A DNA stretch of 64,000 nt from Labilithrix sp. GTDB lineage: Bacteria > Myxococcota_A > Polyangia > Polyangiales > Polyangiaceae. Position numbers and translations under genes: made by a program. Each line of letters begins with the position of its first letter. Position 1 is the first letter of the stretch. The DNA lies in the NCBI GenBank assembly GCA_019637195.1, contig JAHBWA010000017.1:31012-95011 (forward strand), read 5' to 3'. Positions 1 to 9,000 of the stretch are shown here, one piece after another. Below the pieces are notes generated by a model. That model was not told the origin of the DNA. It saw only the letters and a program-made list of their open reading frames with translations, and did no database searches.

Positions 1-60
1 TCTCACGGGGTGGTGAAGGAATACGATCGCACCGGGGATGAGCCGAGGGGGCCGCCATGA
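1..60 (+). CDS. Possible C-terminal end of an upstream gene (partial)
   Basis: Frame 1 is open from the window edge and stops with TGA at 58-60, giving 19 residues ending in RGPP. Codon third positions are mostly G/C, as in real genes here, but the stretch is too short to judge. It may be the tail of a plus-strand gene beginning outside the window, or chance. Confidence 0.22.
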   Translation, partial: SHGVVKEYDRTGDEPRGPP

Positions 61-411
61 TGGGCAACGAGGCTGCCTGATCGCAGGTCCGGATTCGAGA
101 GCAAGCCGCCCGACCGCGTGCGCGCGAACGGCCGGCATCGTCTCACGAAGCAGAGTCCGTGCCGCCGCCCGGAGCCCGTGAGCCGGAGAATTCAGCGCAA
201 AACAAGGCCTCGCCGACCGCGTAAGCGGTGGTCGCGAATCGTGCTTCACAGATCGGGCGTTCACGCTCGCCCCTCCGAGCCGCACGAACCTCGTGACGTC
301 GACCGAGATCCGAGCCATGAGTTCGGTCTGAACGCTCGGTCCTCTCGGCTCGGGCCTTCGGGCCAGCGGCCCCGATCACGGTAGCGCTCGTCCTCCGAAG
401 GAAAGCTCATC
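61..411. other. Intergenic stretch with no recognisable gene
   Basis: Short open frames occur on both strands but none has a ribosome-binding site, a recognisable domain or convincing codon use. No tRNA-like fold or strong terminator is visible. The last 15 bases carry the purine-rich ribosome-binding site (GAAGGAAAG) of the lipoprotein gene that starts at 412, so its promoter presumably lies in this stretch. Confidence 0.5.
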
Positions 412-1248
412 TTGAAACCCTCCGCCAAGCTCGCTGGTCTCTCTTCCTTCTTGGTCCTCGCCGCGGGATTCGTCGCGTGCGAGTCGGACGACCCGACCAA
501 CTCTGGACCGCAGTTCAGCCTACCCGACGCGGCGCCCTGGGCCGTCGACTCCGCGGCCCAGGACGGCCCGGACGACGACGGCGCCGATCCGGATGCAGGG
601 AGCGAGGCCGGACCGGACGACGATCCGACCGACGCGGGCGACGGCGGAGACGGGGGCGACGGCTCCGTCGCCGCGTTCGCCGGGCTCATCGGGAGCATCG
701 GCGGGACACCGACCGAGGATCGCTGTCCGCCCGGACAGGTCATGATCGGCGTCTCGGGCGGGACCGTCGGGGCGGGCTTTTACCTCGATGTGCTGTCGGC
801 GTTCCGGGTCCTCTGCGGCACCGCCAGGCTTCCGGCCGCCGGCTCGACCGACGTCACGGTCGAGCCGGGTGCGGTCGTACCTCCCACGGACGCCGACCCG
901 CGCGGGAACGTCGCGGCCACCCCGGCGCAGCTGACCTGTCCCGCGAACCAGGTGGTCGTGAGCGTCAACGGCCGCACCGTCGCCAAGAACTTCCCGCCGC
1001 TGAGAGCGGTGGTATCGCAGCTTGAGCTCGTCTGCGCTCCGCTGACCCACTCGAACGGCGTGACCACCATCGGCGCCGGGACCGTCGCCGGGAGCCTCGG
1101 CTCGACGAACGGGGTCGCGGTCGGACCGTTCGCCTGCGGGCCAGACACGACCGCCTCCGGCATGCGCGTGCACTCCGGCGAGATCCTCGACGGCGCGGAG
1201 CTCCGCTGCGAGCCGACCGCCGTCGCCGCAGCGCAAGCGCGCAACTAA
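412..1248 (+). CDS. Putative lipoprotein with two Cys-pair repeats
   Basis: Protein of 278 residues, start TTG preceded at good spacing by GAAGGAAAG. Residues 1-22 form a lipoprotein signal peptide with lipobox ending GFVAC, so Cys23 is probably lipidated. Residues 24-78 are an Asp/Gly-rich linker typical of myxobacterial surface proteins. Two similar units follow (about 100-145 and 160-210), each beginning with a 'CPxxQV' segment and ending in a conserved Cys; each probably makes a disulfide-stabilised beta unit. Function is unknown. Its stop overlaps the stop of the convergent membrane-protein gene by 4 bases. Confidence 0.75.
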   Translation: MKPSAKLAGLSSFLVLAAGFVACESDDPTNSGPQFSLPDAAPWAVDSAAQDGPDDDGADPDAGSEAGPDDDPTDAGDGGDGGDGSVAAFAGLIGSIGGTPTEDRCPPGQVMIGVSGGTVGAGFYLDVLSAFRVLCGTARLPAAGSTDVTVEPGAVVPPTDADPRGNVAATPAQLTCPANQVVVSVNGRTVAKNFPPLRAVVSQLELVCAPLTHSNGVTTIGAGTVAGSLGSTNGVAVGPFACGPDTTASGMRVHSGEILDGAELRCEPTAVAAAQARN

Positions 1249-2426
1249 GCGCCCGGCGGCCCGCCGAACCCACCCGGCGGCCCGCCGAACCCGCCTGGCG
1301 GCGCGCCGAATCCACCCGGCGGCGCGCCGAAGCCCCCGCCGGGACCAAACCCACCGCCCGCAGGGCCCCCGCCTCCGGGACCGAAGCCGCCCGGACCGAA
1401 CCCGCCGGGTCCGCCGTACCCGCCCGGTCCGCTGTAGCCGAACCCGCCGCCCGGACCTCCGTACGGTCCGTGCGCGTCCGGCGGCACAGAGCGCAGATCG
1501 AAGTCAGGGCTCATCGACGCGAGGATCTCGAGCGTCCAGGCGCGCTCGAAGACGTAGTAGGGCGCCATGATCGTCTGATGGAGCACGGGGAGGAACCCGA
1601 GGCAGCACGTGATGAACCCCGCAACGATGCCGACGATCGCCGCGGCGACCGAGAAGAGCATCCCGAGGACCCAGAACACCACGAGCGATCCGACGTGCTC
1701 CCGCGCGTGCGGCCAGAAACGCTTCCACGCTTCGCGCGCGCCGATCTCGTGCCTGAGCATGATCGGCGCGACGAAGTTCCGCGCGAGCGACTTCACGATC
1801 AAAAACGGGATCATCACGACGAGCGCGCCGAGCGCGATCGGGAGGATGAGCCACACGAGCCCGTCGAGCCCCGCGGCGTCCTTGACCGCCGGGATCACGA
1901 AGAGCGCGCCGACGCCGAGGAGCGGGAGGAACACGCCGAGCGCGATACCGGCGAGCGCGAGCTGAAACTTGAACATTCGTCCGCCCGACGACGACGTGAG
2001 GCGCCACGCGTCTCCGACGTTCGCCGTCCCCGTCGCGACGCTATGAATGGCCATCATCTGGCCGCGGCTCCCGAGCCAGAGCATGAGCAGCACGAGCGGG
2101 ATCGCGACCGCGACGACGACGGCGGCGATGAGCGCGATCTCCGTCGAGCCGATCCCACCAAGGCCGCTCTGCGCGAGGACGTCGTAGGGCAGCACGCGCG
2201 AGATCGAGTCGGACGTCAGGTCTTCGACGCCCGCGGGCGGAGCGTCACCGCCGCCGAGGCCGCTCGTGTCGGGGAGGCGGGCGTTGTTGTTGCCGCCGCT
2301 TCCCTCCGCGCAGCTCTGCAGCGCGAACATGAGCCCGAACGAGAACCACGTCCCCAGGTTGAACGGGCGGAAGAGGATCCGCTTCATCGTCTCCCACGCA
2401 GGCCCGATCGTCTCCATGACGCGCAT
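1245..2426 (-). CDS. Polytopic membrane protein with Gly/Pro-rich C-terminal tail
   Basis: Protein of 393 residues. The ATG at 2426 is chosen because the frame upstream has no coding character; ATG 2417 is an alternative. Residue 28 onwards has a first hydrophobic segment; further long hydrophobic stretches near residues 95-120, 150-178, 185-210 and 240-290 predict about five or six membrane spans. The last 80 residues are repeats built on GGFGP/GGFGAPP/GGFGGPP, a low-complexity, probably cytoplasmic or exposed tail. No enzyme motif is seen; the layout resembles unassigned integral membrane proteins annotated as DUF4013-like or glycerophosphodiester phosphodiesterase membrane-domain proteins, but that link is weak. 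Confidence 0.72.
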   Translation of the reverse strand: MRVMETIGPAWETMKRILFRPFNLGTWFSFGLMFALQSCAEGSGGNNNARLPDTSGLGGGDAPPAGVEDLTSDSISRVLPYDVLAQSGLGGIGSTEIALIAAVVVAVAIPLVLLMLWLGSRGQMMAIHSVATGTANVGDAWRLTSSSGGRMFKFQLALAGIALGVFLPLLGVGALFVIPAVKDAAGLDGLVWLILPIALGALVVMIPFLIVKSLARNFVAPIMLRHEIGAREAWKRFWPHAREHVGSLVVFWVLGMLFSVAAAIVGIVAGFITCCLGFLPVLHQTIMAPYYVFERAWTLEILASMSPDFDLRSVPPDAHGPYGGPGGGFGYSGPGGYGGPGGFGPGGFGPGGGGPAGGGFGPGGGFGAPPGGFGAPPGGFGGPPGGFGGPPGA

Positions 2427-2531
2427 GAGGCAACGATAGCGTCGGCGCGGCGGGCGCGCTCCCGATTCCGACCAGCGGGATGCCGGCGCTCCGAGGCAGG
2501 CTCCCGCTTCCGACGTGGTAGCGTCCACGCG

Positions 2532-3056
2532 ATGGCCGAAGCGAAGAAGGCATACGCGGCGCTCCTCCGAGGTGTGAGCCCGATGAACGCGAAGATGCCC
2601 GAGCTCGTGCGGTGCTTCGAGGCGGCCGGCTTCGAGGACGTGAGGACCGTGCTCGCCAGCGGCAACGTCGTGTTCCGCGCGCGCGCGGCGGCGCTGAAGT
2701 CTCTCGAGCAGCGAGCCGAGCGGGCGATGGAGCGTGAGCTTGGTCGCGGGTTCGTGACGATCGTGCGGCCCATCGACACGCTCCGTAAGATCCTCGACGC
2801 CGATCCGTACGCGAGCTTCCGGCTCCCGGCGCACGCCAAGCGCGTGGTCACGTTCCTGCGCACCCCGCCGGGGAAGGAGCTGCCTCTTCCGGTGACGATC
2901 GACGGCACGCGGATCCTCCGCGTCATCGGCACCGAGGTCTTCACCGCCTACGTGCCCAGCCCGCGCGGCGCCGTCTTCATGACGCTGCTCGAGAAGACGC
3001 TCGGCAAAGACATCACGACGCGTACCTGGGACACGGTGAAGAAGCTCGCGCGCTGA
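2532..3056 (+). CDS. DUF1697 family protein
   Basis: Protein of 174 residues, ATG start. The N-terminus (YAALLRGVSPMNAKMPELV) matches the usual DUF1697 opening, in which 'LLRGINVGGxxxxxM' is followed by a helix and 'ASGNVVF', here present as LASGNVVFRA at about residues 45-54. Length is typical for the family. The biochemical role of DUF1697 is not established; the N-terminal half has a ferredoxin-like alpha/beta pattern. It is transcribed divergently from the membrane protein at 1245-2426, with 105 bases between the two starts. Confidence 0.8.
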   Translation: MAEAKKAYAALLRGVSPMNAKMPELVRCFEAAGFEDVRTVLASGNVVFRARAAALKSLEQRAERAMERELGRGFVTIVRPIDTLRKILDADPYASFRLPAHAKRVVTFLRTPPGKELPLPVTIDGTRILRVIGTEVFTAYVPSPRGAVFMTLLEKTLGKDITTRTWDTVKKLAR

Positions 3057-3275
3057 GGGGCGCCGGATCGCGGAGCGCCGCTGGCCCGGACCGCGCGCGG
3101 AGCGCCGCGTCCTCCGCGCTTGCGCGAGCAGCTGCGCAGCGGCGAAGGCGACGTGGACCGACGACGCCCCGGGCCGACCTGGTGCATCGATGCACCAGGG
3201 TGATCTGCATCTGCCCTGGATCGAGCAGATCGAGCGCCGGGCTGGCCGGCACGCGCCTTGCGCGTCACGCGGATC

Positions 3276-4952
3276 ATGACCTGGCGCACGCGGATCCTGC
3301 TCCTGTCGACGCTCACCGCGTCCGCCGCGCCCGCGTGCAACGACGTCTCCGACTCGCTGCGCAACGAGCGCGCCGGCTCGGGCGACGAGGACCCAGCGCT
3401 CGCCCAGCTGCGCCAGGCGGTGACCGCGGGTCCGGCGATGACGCGTAACCTCTCGAACCGCGAGTACCTGAACGTCGTCTCGGACCTGATCGGCGAGCGC
3501 CTCCCGCTCGATCTCCAGAGGACGTGGACGGCGACCACGCAGTTCTCGGGCTTCGACGCCGTGCCCTGGACGAACCTCGACACGAAGGCCGTGCGCGATC
3601 TCTCCGAGACCCTCGAGGCGATCCTCGACCGCGCCGTGGTCGCGCCGAAGGTGATGACCTGCTCGGTGACCGAGGTCGGACGGCTCCCGTACGACGTCTG
3701 CGCAAAGTCGATCGTCGAGCCGTTCGCGCTCCGCGCCTACGGCCGGCCGCTCGCGCCCGCCGAGACGGAGGCGCTCGCGAAGCGGTACGCCGCAGGCGTC
3801 GCGCTCGCCGAAGGCGAGCTGACGGACCCGCACGCCGTCTTCCTCGACGGCGTGCGCGCGGCGCTCGGGGCGGTGCTCCTCGCCCCGCAGCTCGTGACGC
3901 GCATCGAGGCCCCGCCCGCGCCGGACTTCACCGGAGAGCGAGAGCTCGACGCCTACGAGCTCGCGAGCCGCCTCGCGTTCATGTTCACCGCGTCGATCCC
4001 GGACGACGAGCTCTGGCAGAAGGCCGTCGACGGGACGCTCGCCTCGAAGCCCGAGGTGCTGGCCGCCGAGGTCGAGCGCCTCGTCGACGCCCGCACCGAC
4101 GTCTTCGTCCAGAGCTTCATGGGGCAGTGGTTCGACTTCCGCGCGTACGACAGCACCGCGCCCGGGACGCTCGAGCACGCGATGTGGAACGAGAGCTGGC
4201 GCGTCATGGCGGACGTCCTCAAGGAGGACCTGCCGGTGACGGCGATCGTCCAGCCGGGCTTCACGTACCTCAACCAGGAGCTCGCGACGCACTACAACGT
4301 GATCGGGCAGTTCTCGAGCGAGCTCACGCGGGTCGCGATCGACGAGCGCGGCGGCGTCCTGCAGCAAGGCAGCTGGCTGTCGCTCAGCGCGTCGCCGCTC
4401 AAGACGAGCCCGATCCACCGCGGGCGCCTCGTGCAGGACCGCCTGCTCTGCAAGGTGGTCCCGCCGCCGGACTCGGCGCTGTTCGAGGAGATCCAGAAGG
4501 TCTCCGACGCGATCCCCGCGAACGCGTCGGTCAAGGAGCGCCTCGAGGTGCACCGGAACGCGGGGCCGGCGTGCGCCGGCTGCCACGAGTACATGGACCC
4601 GATCGGGCTCGGCCTCGAGGGCTTCGACATGCGCGGCCGCCTCCGCAACGCCTACGCCGACACCGGGCGGCCGGTCGAGAGCGAGAGCACGCTCCTCGGG
4701 AGGCCGTTCAGCCGCTTCGGCGAGCTCAACACGATGATCGCCGAGCTGCCCGACTACCACCGGTGCGCCGCCGAGAAGCTCACCGTCTACGCGACCCGGC
4801 GCGTCGTCCACGCCGGGTCGAAGGCGGACGCCGATCTCCTCGCCTACCTCACCTACTCGGCCGACGGCAGACCGCCGAGCCTCCGCGCGATGATCTCGCG
4901 GCTCGTGAGGAGCAAGGCCTTCAGCAGCGTCGACCACGGAGGCGCGAGGTGA
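3276..4952 (+). CDS. DUF1592 domain-containing exported protein with CxxCH motif
   Basis: Protein of 558 residues. ATG 3276 gives a hydrophobic leader ending near SAAPAC (lipoprotein-like); an in-frame TTG at 3258 is possible. Order of recognisable segments: DUF1587-like 'LSNREYLNVV' near residue 58, DUF1595-like 150-210, DUF1592 220-345, DUF1588 355-455, and DUF1585 with 'LTVYATRR' near 490. A heme-type CAGCH (Cys433, Cys436, His437) sits in the DUF1588 part. These proteins are common in planctomycetes and myxobacteria next to DUF1552 genes. They are thought to be extracytoplasmic and possibly involved in polysaccharide or other degradation, but no reaction is proven. The next gene starts 2 bases after the stop, so they form an operon. 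Confidence 0.88.
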   Translation: MTWRTRILLLSTLTASAAPACNDVSDSLRNERAGSGDEDPALAQLRQAVTAGPAMTRNLSNREYLNVVSDLIGERLPLDLQRTWTATTQFSGFDAVPWTNLDTKAVRDLSETLEAILDRAVVAPKVMTCSVTEVGRLPYDVCAKSIVEPFALRAYGRPLAPAETEALAKRYAAGVALAEGELTDPHAVFLDGVRAALGAVLLAPQLVTRIEAPPAPDFTGERELDAYELASRLAFMFTASIPDDELWQKAVDGTLASKPEVLAAEVERLVDARTDVFVQSFMGQWFDFRAYDSTAPGTLEHAMWNESWRVMADVLKEDLPVTAIVQPGFTYLNQELATHYNVIGQFSSELTRVAIDERGGVLQQGSWLSLSASPLKTSPIHRGRLVQDRLLCKVVPPPDSALFEEIQKVSDAIPANASVKERLEVHRNAGPACAGCHEYMDPIGLGLEGFDMRGRLRNAYADTGRPVESESTLLGRPFSRFGELNTMIAELPDYHRCAAEKLTVYATRRVVHAGSKADADLLAYLTYSADGRPPSLRAMISRLVRSKAFSSVDHGGAR

Positions 4953-4954
4953 CC

Positions 4955-6304
4955 ATGAGCTCTCGACTCACACGACGCAACGTCCTCCGCGGCCTCGGGG
5001 TCTCCATCGCGCTGCCGCTGCTCGAGTCCGCCCTCCCCGTGCGCCTGGCCCACGCGCAGCCGGCGCCGCTCAAGAAGCGCTTCATCGGCTGCTTCTTCGG
5101 CAGCGGCGCCCCGATGCCCGACGGGGCCAACGGCGACTGGGGCTACGCCGGCGCGCGCGGCGGCGCGCTCAAGCCGCTCGCCGATCTCGGCGTGGCGCCG
5201 AACGTCTCCGTCATGCGCGGCTTCAAGGCCGTCAACAACTTCGACGTCCACTGGTCGGGGACGGCGGGCTTCCTCTCGTCGACGCCGGTCGGGACGACCA
5301 ACGCGCCCAACCCGAGCTCGGATCCGAACTACCAGCGCTGCGCGAAGACGCTCGATCAGATCATCGCCGACACCGAGCCGAACGCGATCATCCGCAGCCT
5401 GCACGCCGGCTTCAACCACGTCCCGAGCTGGGACGAGGGGCACGATCGCGTGGGGTCGATCAACTACGTCAACTCGATCGCCTGGCGCGACGCGACGAGC
5501 CCGATCTCGAACATCATCGATCCGCTCCAGATGTTCACGCGCGTCTTCGGCTCGAGCGACAAGCTCTCGAACGCGCAGGCGGCGTACCTGCTCAGGCGGC
5601 GCAAGAGCATCCTCGACGGGGTGCTCGACCAGTACAACCACCACAAGTCGACGCTCTCGGCCGCGGACAAGCAGCGGCTCGAGGCGTACGCGACGAGCAT
5701 CCGCGAGGTCGAGGGCGAGCTCACGAGCGCGGCGAAGGCGACCACCTGCGTGAAGCCCGCCGCCGAGACCGCCGGCGAGAGCTACGTCCGGAACTTCCGC
5801 ACGATGCAGAAGATCATCATCGCGGCGATGCAGTGCGGCCTCACGCGCTCCGCGACCATCATGTACAACGACGGGATCGGACCGAACAGCCCGACCACGA
5901 CGGTCCCCGCGGAGCAGCACGACTCCGCGCACAACAACTGGTCCACGCTCATCCAGATCAACCAGGTGCAGGTCGCGCTCTGGGGCGAGCTGATCGCCGG
6001 CCTGAAGGCGGCCAACATCCTGCGCGAGACCGTGGTCGTCCTCGGCAGCAACATGTCCGACGGCCGGACGCACAACTCGGCGAACGTCCCGCTCCTCGTC
6101 GCGAGCGAGAACGCCGGCAACGAGATGAAGCTCGGGCAGGAGATCTACGGCACGCCGACCCCCGCGGCCGTCGCCGAGCTCGGGCAGAACCGCGCCATGA
6201 GCGATCTCCACGTGGACCTCCTGAAGCTCTACGGAGTGCGCATGCCGAGCCTCGGCGAAGGCGCGTACAAGAGCACCGGCCGGGCTTCTGGTATCCTGAC
6301 CTGA
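4955..6304 (+). CDS. DUF1552 protein with Tat signal
   Basis: Protein of 449 residues starting ATG, 2 bases after the DUF1592 gene, with a GGAGGCGAGG ribosome-binding site inside that gene's end. The N-terminus carries a twin-arginine signal (LTRRNVLRG, Arg7-Arg8) followed by a hydrophobic stretch and a likely cleavage after AHA near residue 32. The mature part resembles DUF1552, related to the DUF1501 sulfatase-like families, and has 'LGSNMSDGRTHNSANVP' near residue 365, a conserved block in these proteins. Tat export suggests a cofactor-loaded or prefolded enzyme acting outside the cytoplasm together with the DUF1592 partner. The substrate is unknown. Confidence 0.88.
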   Translation: MSSRLTRRNVLRGLGVSIALPLLESALPVRLAHAQPAPLKKRFIGCFFGSGAPMPDGANGDWGYAGARGGALKPLADLGVAPNVSVMRGFKAVNNFDVHWSGTAGFLSSTPVGTTNAPNPSSDPNYQRCAKTLDQIIADTEPNAIIRSLHAGFNHVPSWDEGHDRVGSINYVNSIAWRDATSPISNIIDPLQMFTRVFGSSDKLSNAQAAYLLRRRKSILDGVLDQYNHHKSTLSAADKQRLEAYATSIREVEGELTSAAKATTCVKPAAETAGESYVRNFRTMQKIIIAAMQCGLTRSATIMYNDGIGPNSPTTTVPAEQHDSAHNNWSTLIQINQVQVALWGELIAGLKAANILRETVVVLGSNMSDGRTHNSANVPLLVASENAGNEMKLGQEIYGTPTPAAVAELGQNRAMSDLHVDLLKLYGVRMPSLGEGAYKSTGRASGILT

Positions 6305-6309
6305 CCATC

Positions 6310-7173
6310 GTGAGATCCCCTCGGGCAGCGCAGCGGGCCGCCGTCGTCGTTCTCCTCGGCGCGGGCGCGCTCGCTGGCGCGTGCGCACCGGAAGAGAGCG
6401 CCTCCCCGCGGCTCGTCCCCGGGCGAAAGGCCGCGGACGCGGACAGCGGCGTCACGGTCGAGACCGACGCCGGTGACGACGCCCCGGCCGGACCGTCGTG
6501 CTCGAACGGCGTCCGCGACGGGGACGAGACCGACACGGACTGCGGCGGCGCCACGTGCCCGGCGTGCGCCAACGGCCGCGCGTGCGCCGCCTCGCGCGAC
6601 TGCGTGAGCCGCGTCTGCGCCGACGCCAAATGCACGAACGACGCCGGCTGCGCCGACGGCACGCGCGAGGGTTTCGCGTCGGCGACGACGTTCCCGAACA
6701 TCGCCGCGTGCGCGGGCGGCTGGTCCGTCCCGGGCCTCGGCACGACGACGACCCCGGCCTGCGGGCGCGCCGCGGGGAACGACAGCGCGAACCCCACCGG
6801 GCAGGGCTGCAACGTCGCCGATCTCTGCCAGGTCGGCTGGCACGTGTGCGAGACGCCCGCGATCGTCGCGGCCAAGTCCGGCGGCGAGGGATGCGCCGTC
6901 TCCGGGATCGCCGATCAGAGCGCGTTCTTCGCCGTCCGGCAGGCCGGCTCGGGCGGCGCGATGTGCGGCCCGGGCTCGAACGATCTCTTCGGCTGCGGCG
7001 ACGTCGGCGAGCCGCCGGATCCGGGCACCTGCGCGCCGCTCGATCGCTTCTCGAACGATCTCTGCGCGTCCCTTCCCGCGACGTGGGCGTGCGGGGCGGA
7101 CGGCGAGAACGAGCTCGGGAACGTGACCAAGACCGCGAGCGAGGGCGGCGGCGTGCTCTGCTGCCGCGACTGA
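6310..7173 (+). CDS. Cys-rich lipoprotein, partner of the DUF1592/DUF1552 pair
   Basis: Protein of 287 residues. GTG at 6310 lies 5 bases after the DUF1552 stop and opens a lipoprotein signal peptide with lipobox ALAGAC (Cys about 25). An Asp/Ala-rich linker leads into a cysteine unit at about 60-105 with 'GVRDGDETDTDCGG' and further CxxC spacing, a repeat found in many myxobacterial surface proteins. The C-terminal half contains 'GWHVC' and many additional Cys residues and is probably a disulfide-rich adhesive or binding domain. Tight spacing implies co-transcription with the two upstream genes. Confidence 0.78.
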   Translation: MRSPRAAQRAAVVVLLGAGALAGACAPEESASPRLVPGRKAADADSGVTVETDAGDDAPAGPSCSNGVRDGDETDTDCGGATCPACANGRACAASRDCVSRVCADAKCTNDAGCADGTREGFASATTFPNIAACAGGWSVPGLGTTTTPACGRAAGNDSANPTGQGCNVADLCQVGWHVCETPAIVAAKSGGEGCAVSGIADQSAFFAVRQAGSGGAMCGPGSNDLFGCGDVGEPPDPGTCAPLDRFSNDLCASLPATWACGADGENELGNVTKTASEGGGVLCCRD

Positions 7174-7260
7174 TCGACGCCGCGCCGTGGTCACGCGAGA
7201 CGGGCGCAGGCTCCGAGCCGCGCCGCGGTCACGCGAGACGCGCGCCGGCTCCGGCGAGGA
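7174..7260. repeat. Duplicated 3' end of the Mur-ligase gene
   Basis: A segment of about 34 bases containing 'GGTCACGCGAGACG' occurs twice, at about 7186-7219 and 7222-7255. The second copy forms the last codons of the minus-strand Mur-ligase gene; the first lies just beyond its stop. The copies differ at a few positions. Confidence 0.6.
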
Positions 7261-8995
7261 GCGCCCGCACGTCGTGCTCGTCGACGTGGACGAGCAGCAC
7301 GATGAAATCCCCGGGCCGCGCCGTCGCGAGCGCGCGACGCAGCGCATCGACCTCCGACTCGGCGACCTCGATCGCGCCCGGCGCGAGCCCGAGCTCGCCG
7401 AGCGCCCGCCGGAACACCGCCGGGACCTCGCCCGGGACGCGCCCGCGGAGGTAGTCCGACAGCTCGCGCACGAGGACGCGGTCCGCGCCCGCTTCCCGGA
7501 TCACCCGCGCGACGCCGGCGATCTCGCGATCGCTCCGATCGCCCGAGCTGCCGGCGATCACCGTGAGCGAGCCGCTCGGCGGCTCACCCCGGAGCGACGC
7601 GACGAGCCTCATCACGGCGCGGACTCCCTCGACGTTGTGGCCGAAGTCGAGCACGACGCTCACACCGCCACGCTCGACCAGCACGCTCCGCCGGGGGTTC
7701 TCGTCGGCGTTGAACCCCTCGAGAGCGCGCGCGATCGCCTCCGCCGGGAGCCCGAGCGCGAGCGCCGCCGCCGTCGCGCCGAGCGCGTTCTCGACGTTGA
7801 ACCGAGCCGCGCCGCCGAACGCGATCGGGATCGCCGCGACGTCCGCGATGGAGGTCTCCGTCTCGCCGCGCGCGTGGACGACGCGCCCGCCGGCGGCCAG
7901 CACGACGTCCTGTCCCGACGCGCGGTGACGCTCGACGACGAGGCGCGCCGCCTCGGCCTCGGGCCCACCGGCCTCGAGATCGGCGAAGAAGACGACGCGC
8001 GAGCGGCCACGCGCGAGCTCGACGAGCCGCGGATCGCGCGCGTTGAGCACGGCCGTGCCGGACGGCAGGAGCGCGTCGAGCGTGACGCCCTTGGCGCGCG
8101 CCATCGCGTCGAGATCGTCGATCCCGTAGCCGCCGACGTGGTCGTCGCTGATGTTCGTGACGAGCGCGACGTCGCAGTCGTCGACCGCGAGCCCGCGCCG
8201 CAGGATCCCGCCGCGCGCGGTCTCGAGCACCGCGAGGTCGACGTCCGCGCGCCGGAGGACCACCCGCGCCGCGGCGGGTCCGGTCCAGTCGCCCTCGTCG
8301 ATCACCTCGGCCCCGATGGTGATCGCGTCGCTCGAGGTCGCCCCGACGCGCCGCCCTGCCTCGCGCCCCATCCGCGCGAGCAGCCGCGTCGTGGTCGTCT
8401 TGCCGTTCGTCCCGGTGACGAGCGCGATCGGGATCCGGCCGAGGCTCTCCCACGGTACGGCGTCCGCCGCCGGGAGCGCGTCGCGCGGCCAGCACGCCGA
8501 GCGCGCGCCGAGGCCGAGGCTGACCGCGGCGTCGTCCCAGAGGAGCGGCACGCCGCGCCGCCCCGCCTCGCCGGCGAGCGCCGCGAGCCGTGGGCTCCGG
8601 CTCGCCGCGAGCATCGCCTCGATCTCCGCGCGCTTCGGCTCGAGCGCGAGCGGCGCGCGCCCCGCTGCGATCGCGCACGCCGAGAGCGCCGCCCACTCGC
8701 TCATCTCGGCGCACGGGAGCATCACGTCGATCGACGCGGCGTAGCCGACGACGGTGCCGCCGCGGTGGGGCCGCTCGAGCCACTCGACCGCCGCCGAGAG
8801 CCCGAGCGCCGCGCGCAGCCGCCCGAGCTCACCCAGGTACGCCTCGCGCGCGCGGGCGCGGTCTCCACCGTCGTCGATCGCGAGCTCCACGATCACGAGC
8901 GGCGAGCGCGAGAGCAGGTTCGGCCCGGTCAGACGGCGCGCGTCGACGAGCCGAACGCGCGCGTCCGCCGGGAGGTCGTCCGTGGGCTCGGTCAC
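7229..8995 (-). CDS. Mur-ligase-only paralogue of cyanophycin synthetase
   Basis: Protein of 588 residues. GTG 8995 lies 5 bases after the cphA stop, so the two genes are coupled. Residues 1-185 are a domain not recognised with confidence. From about residue 190 the sequence follows the Mur-ligase half of CphA: P-loop TGTNGKTTTTRLL near 193-205, 'LAVLETARGG' near 250, 'NISDDHVG' near 275, and a C-terminal Mur domain with 'DFGHNVEGVRAV'. It lacks an ATP-grasp domain, so it should not make cyanophycin alone. It could modify, prime or extend the polymer, or ligate another amino acid. This is the reverse of CphA2, which keeps ATP-grasp and loses much of the Mur part. Confidence 0.85.
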   Translation of the reverse strand: MTEPTDDLPADARVRLVDARRLTGPNLLSRSPLVIVELAIDDGGDRARAREAYLGELGRLRAALGLSAAVEWLERPHRGGTVVGYAASIDVMLPCAEMSEWAALSACAIAAGRAPLALEPKRAEIEAMLAASRSPRLAALAGEAGRRGVPLLWDDAAVSLGLGARSACWPRDALPAADAVPWESLGRIPIALVTGTNGKTTTTRLLARMGREAGRRVGATSSDAITIGAEVIDEGDWTGPAAARVVLRRADVDLAVLETARGGILRRGLAVDDCDVALVTNISDDHVGGYGIDDLDAMARAKGVTLDALLPSGTAVLNARDPRLVELARGRSRVVFFADLEAGGPEAEAARLVVERHRASGQDVVLAAGGRVVHARGETETSIADVAAIPIAFGGAARFNVENALGATAAALALGLPAEAIARALEGFNADENPRRSVLVERGGVSVVLDFGHNVEGVRAVMRLVASLRGEPPSGSLTVIAGSSGDRSDREIAGVARVIREAGADRVLVRELSDYLRGRVPGEVPAVFRRALGELGLAPGAIEVAESEVDALRRALATARPGDFIVLLVHVDEHDVRALLAGAGARLA

Positions 8996-9000
8996 GCGGC

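Noticed and set aside
1..411. Possible tRNA or small RNA at the window start
   Set aside because: A GGTCCGGATTCGAGAGC stretch recalls a T-arm, but no matching acceptor, D or anticodon arms can be drawn.
1260..1480. Gly/Pro repeat segment as an independent structural protein gene
   Set aside because: It is in frame with, and forms the C-terminal tail of, the membrane protein; no separate start is present.
2427..4937. Very long minus-strand open frame continuous with the membrane protein (1230 codons in all)
   Set aside because: The upstream 837 codons are antisense to the DUF1697 and DUF1592 genes, are rich in Arg/Glu/His as expected for shadow frames at this GC content, and show no domain. 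Only the part from 2426 is a gene.
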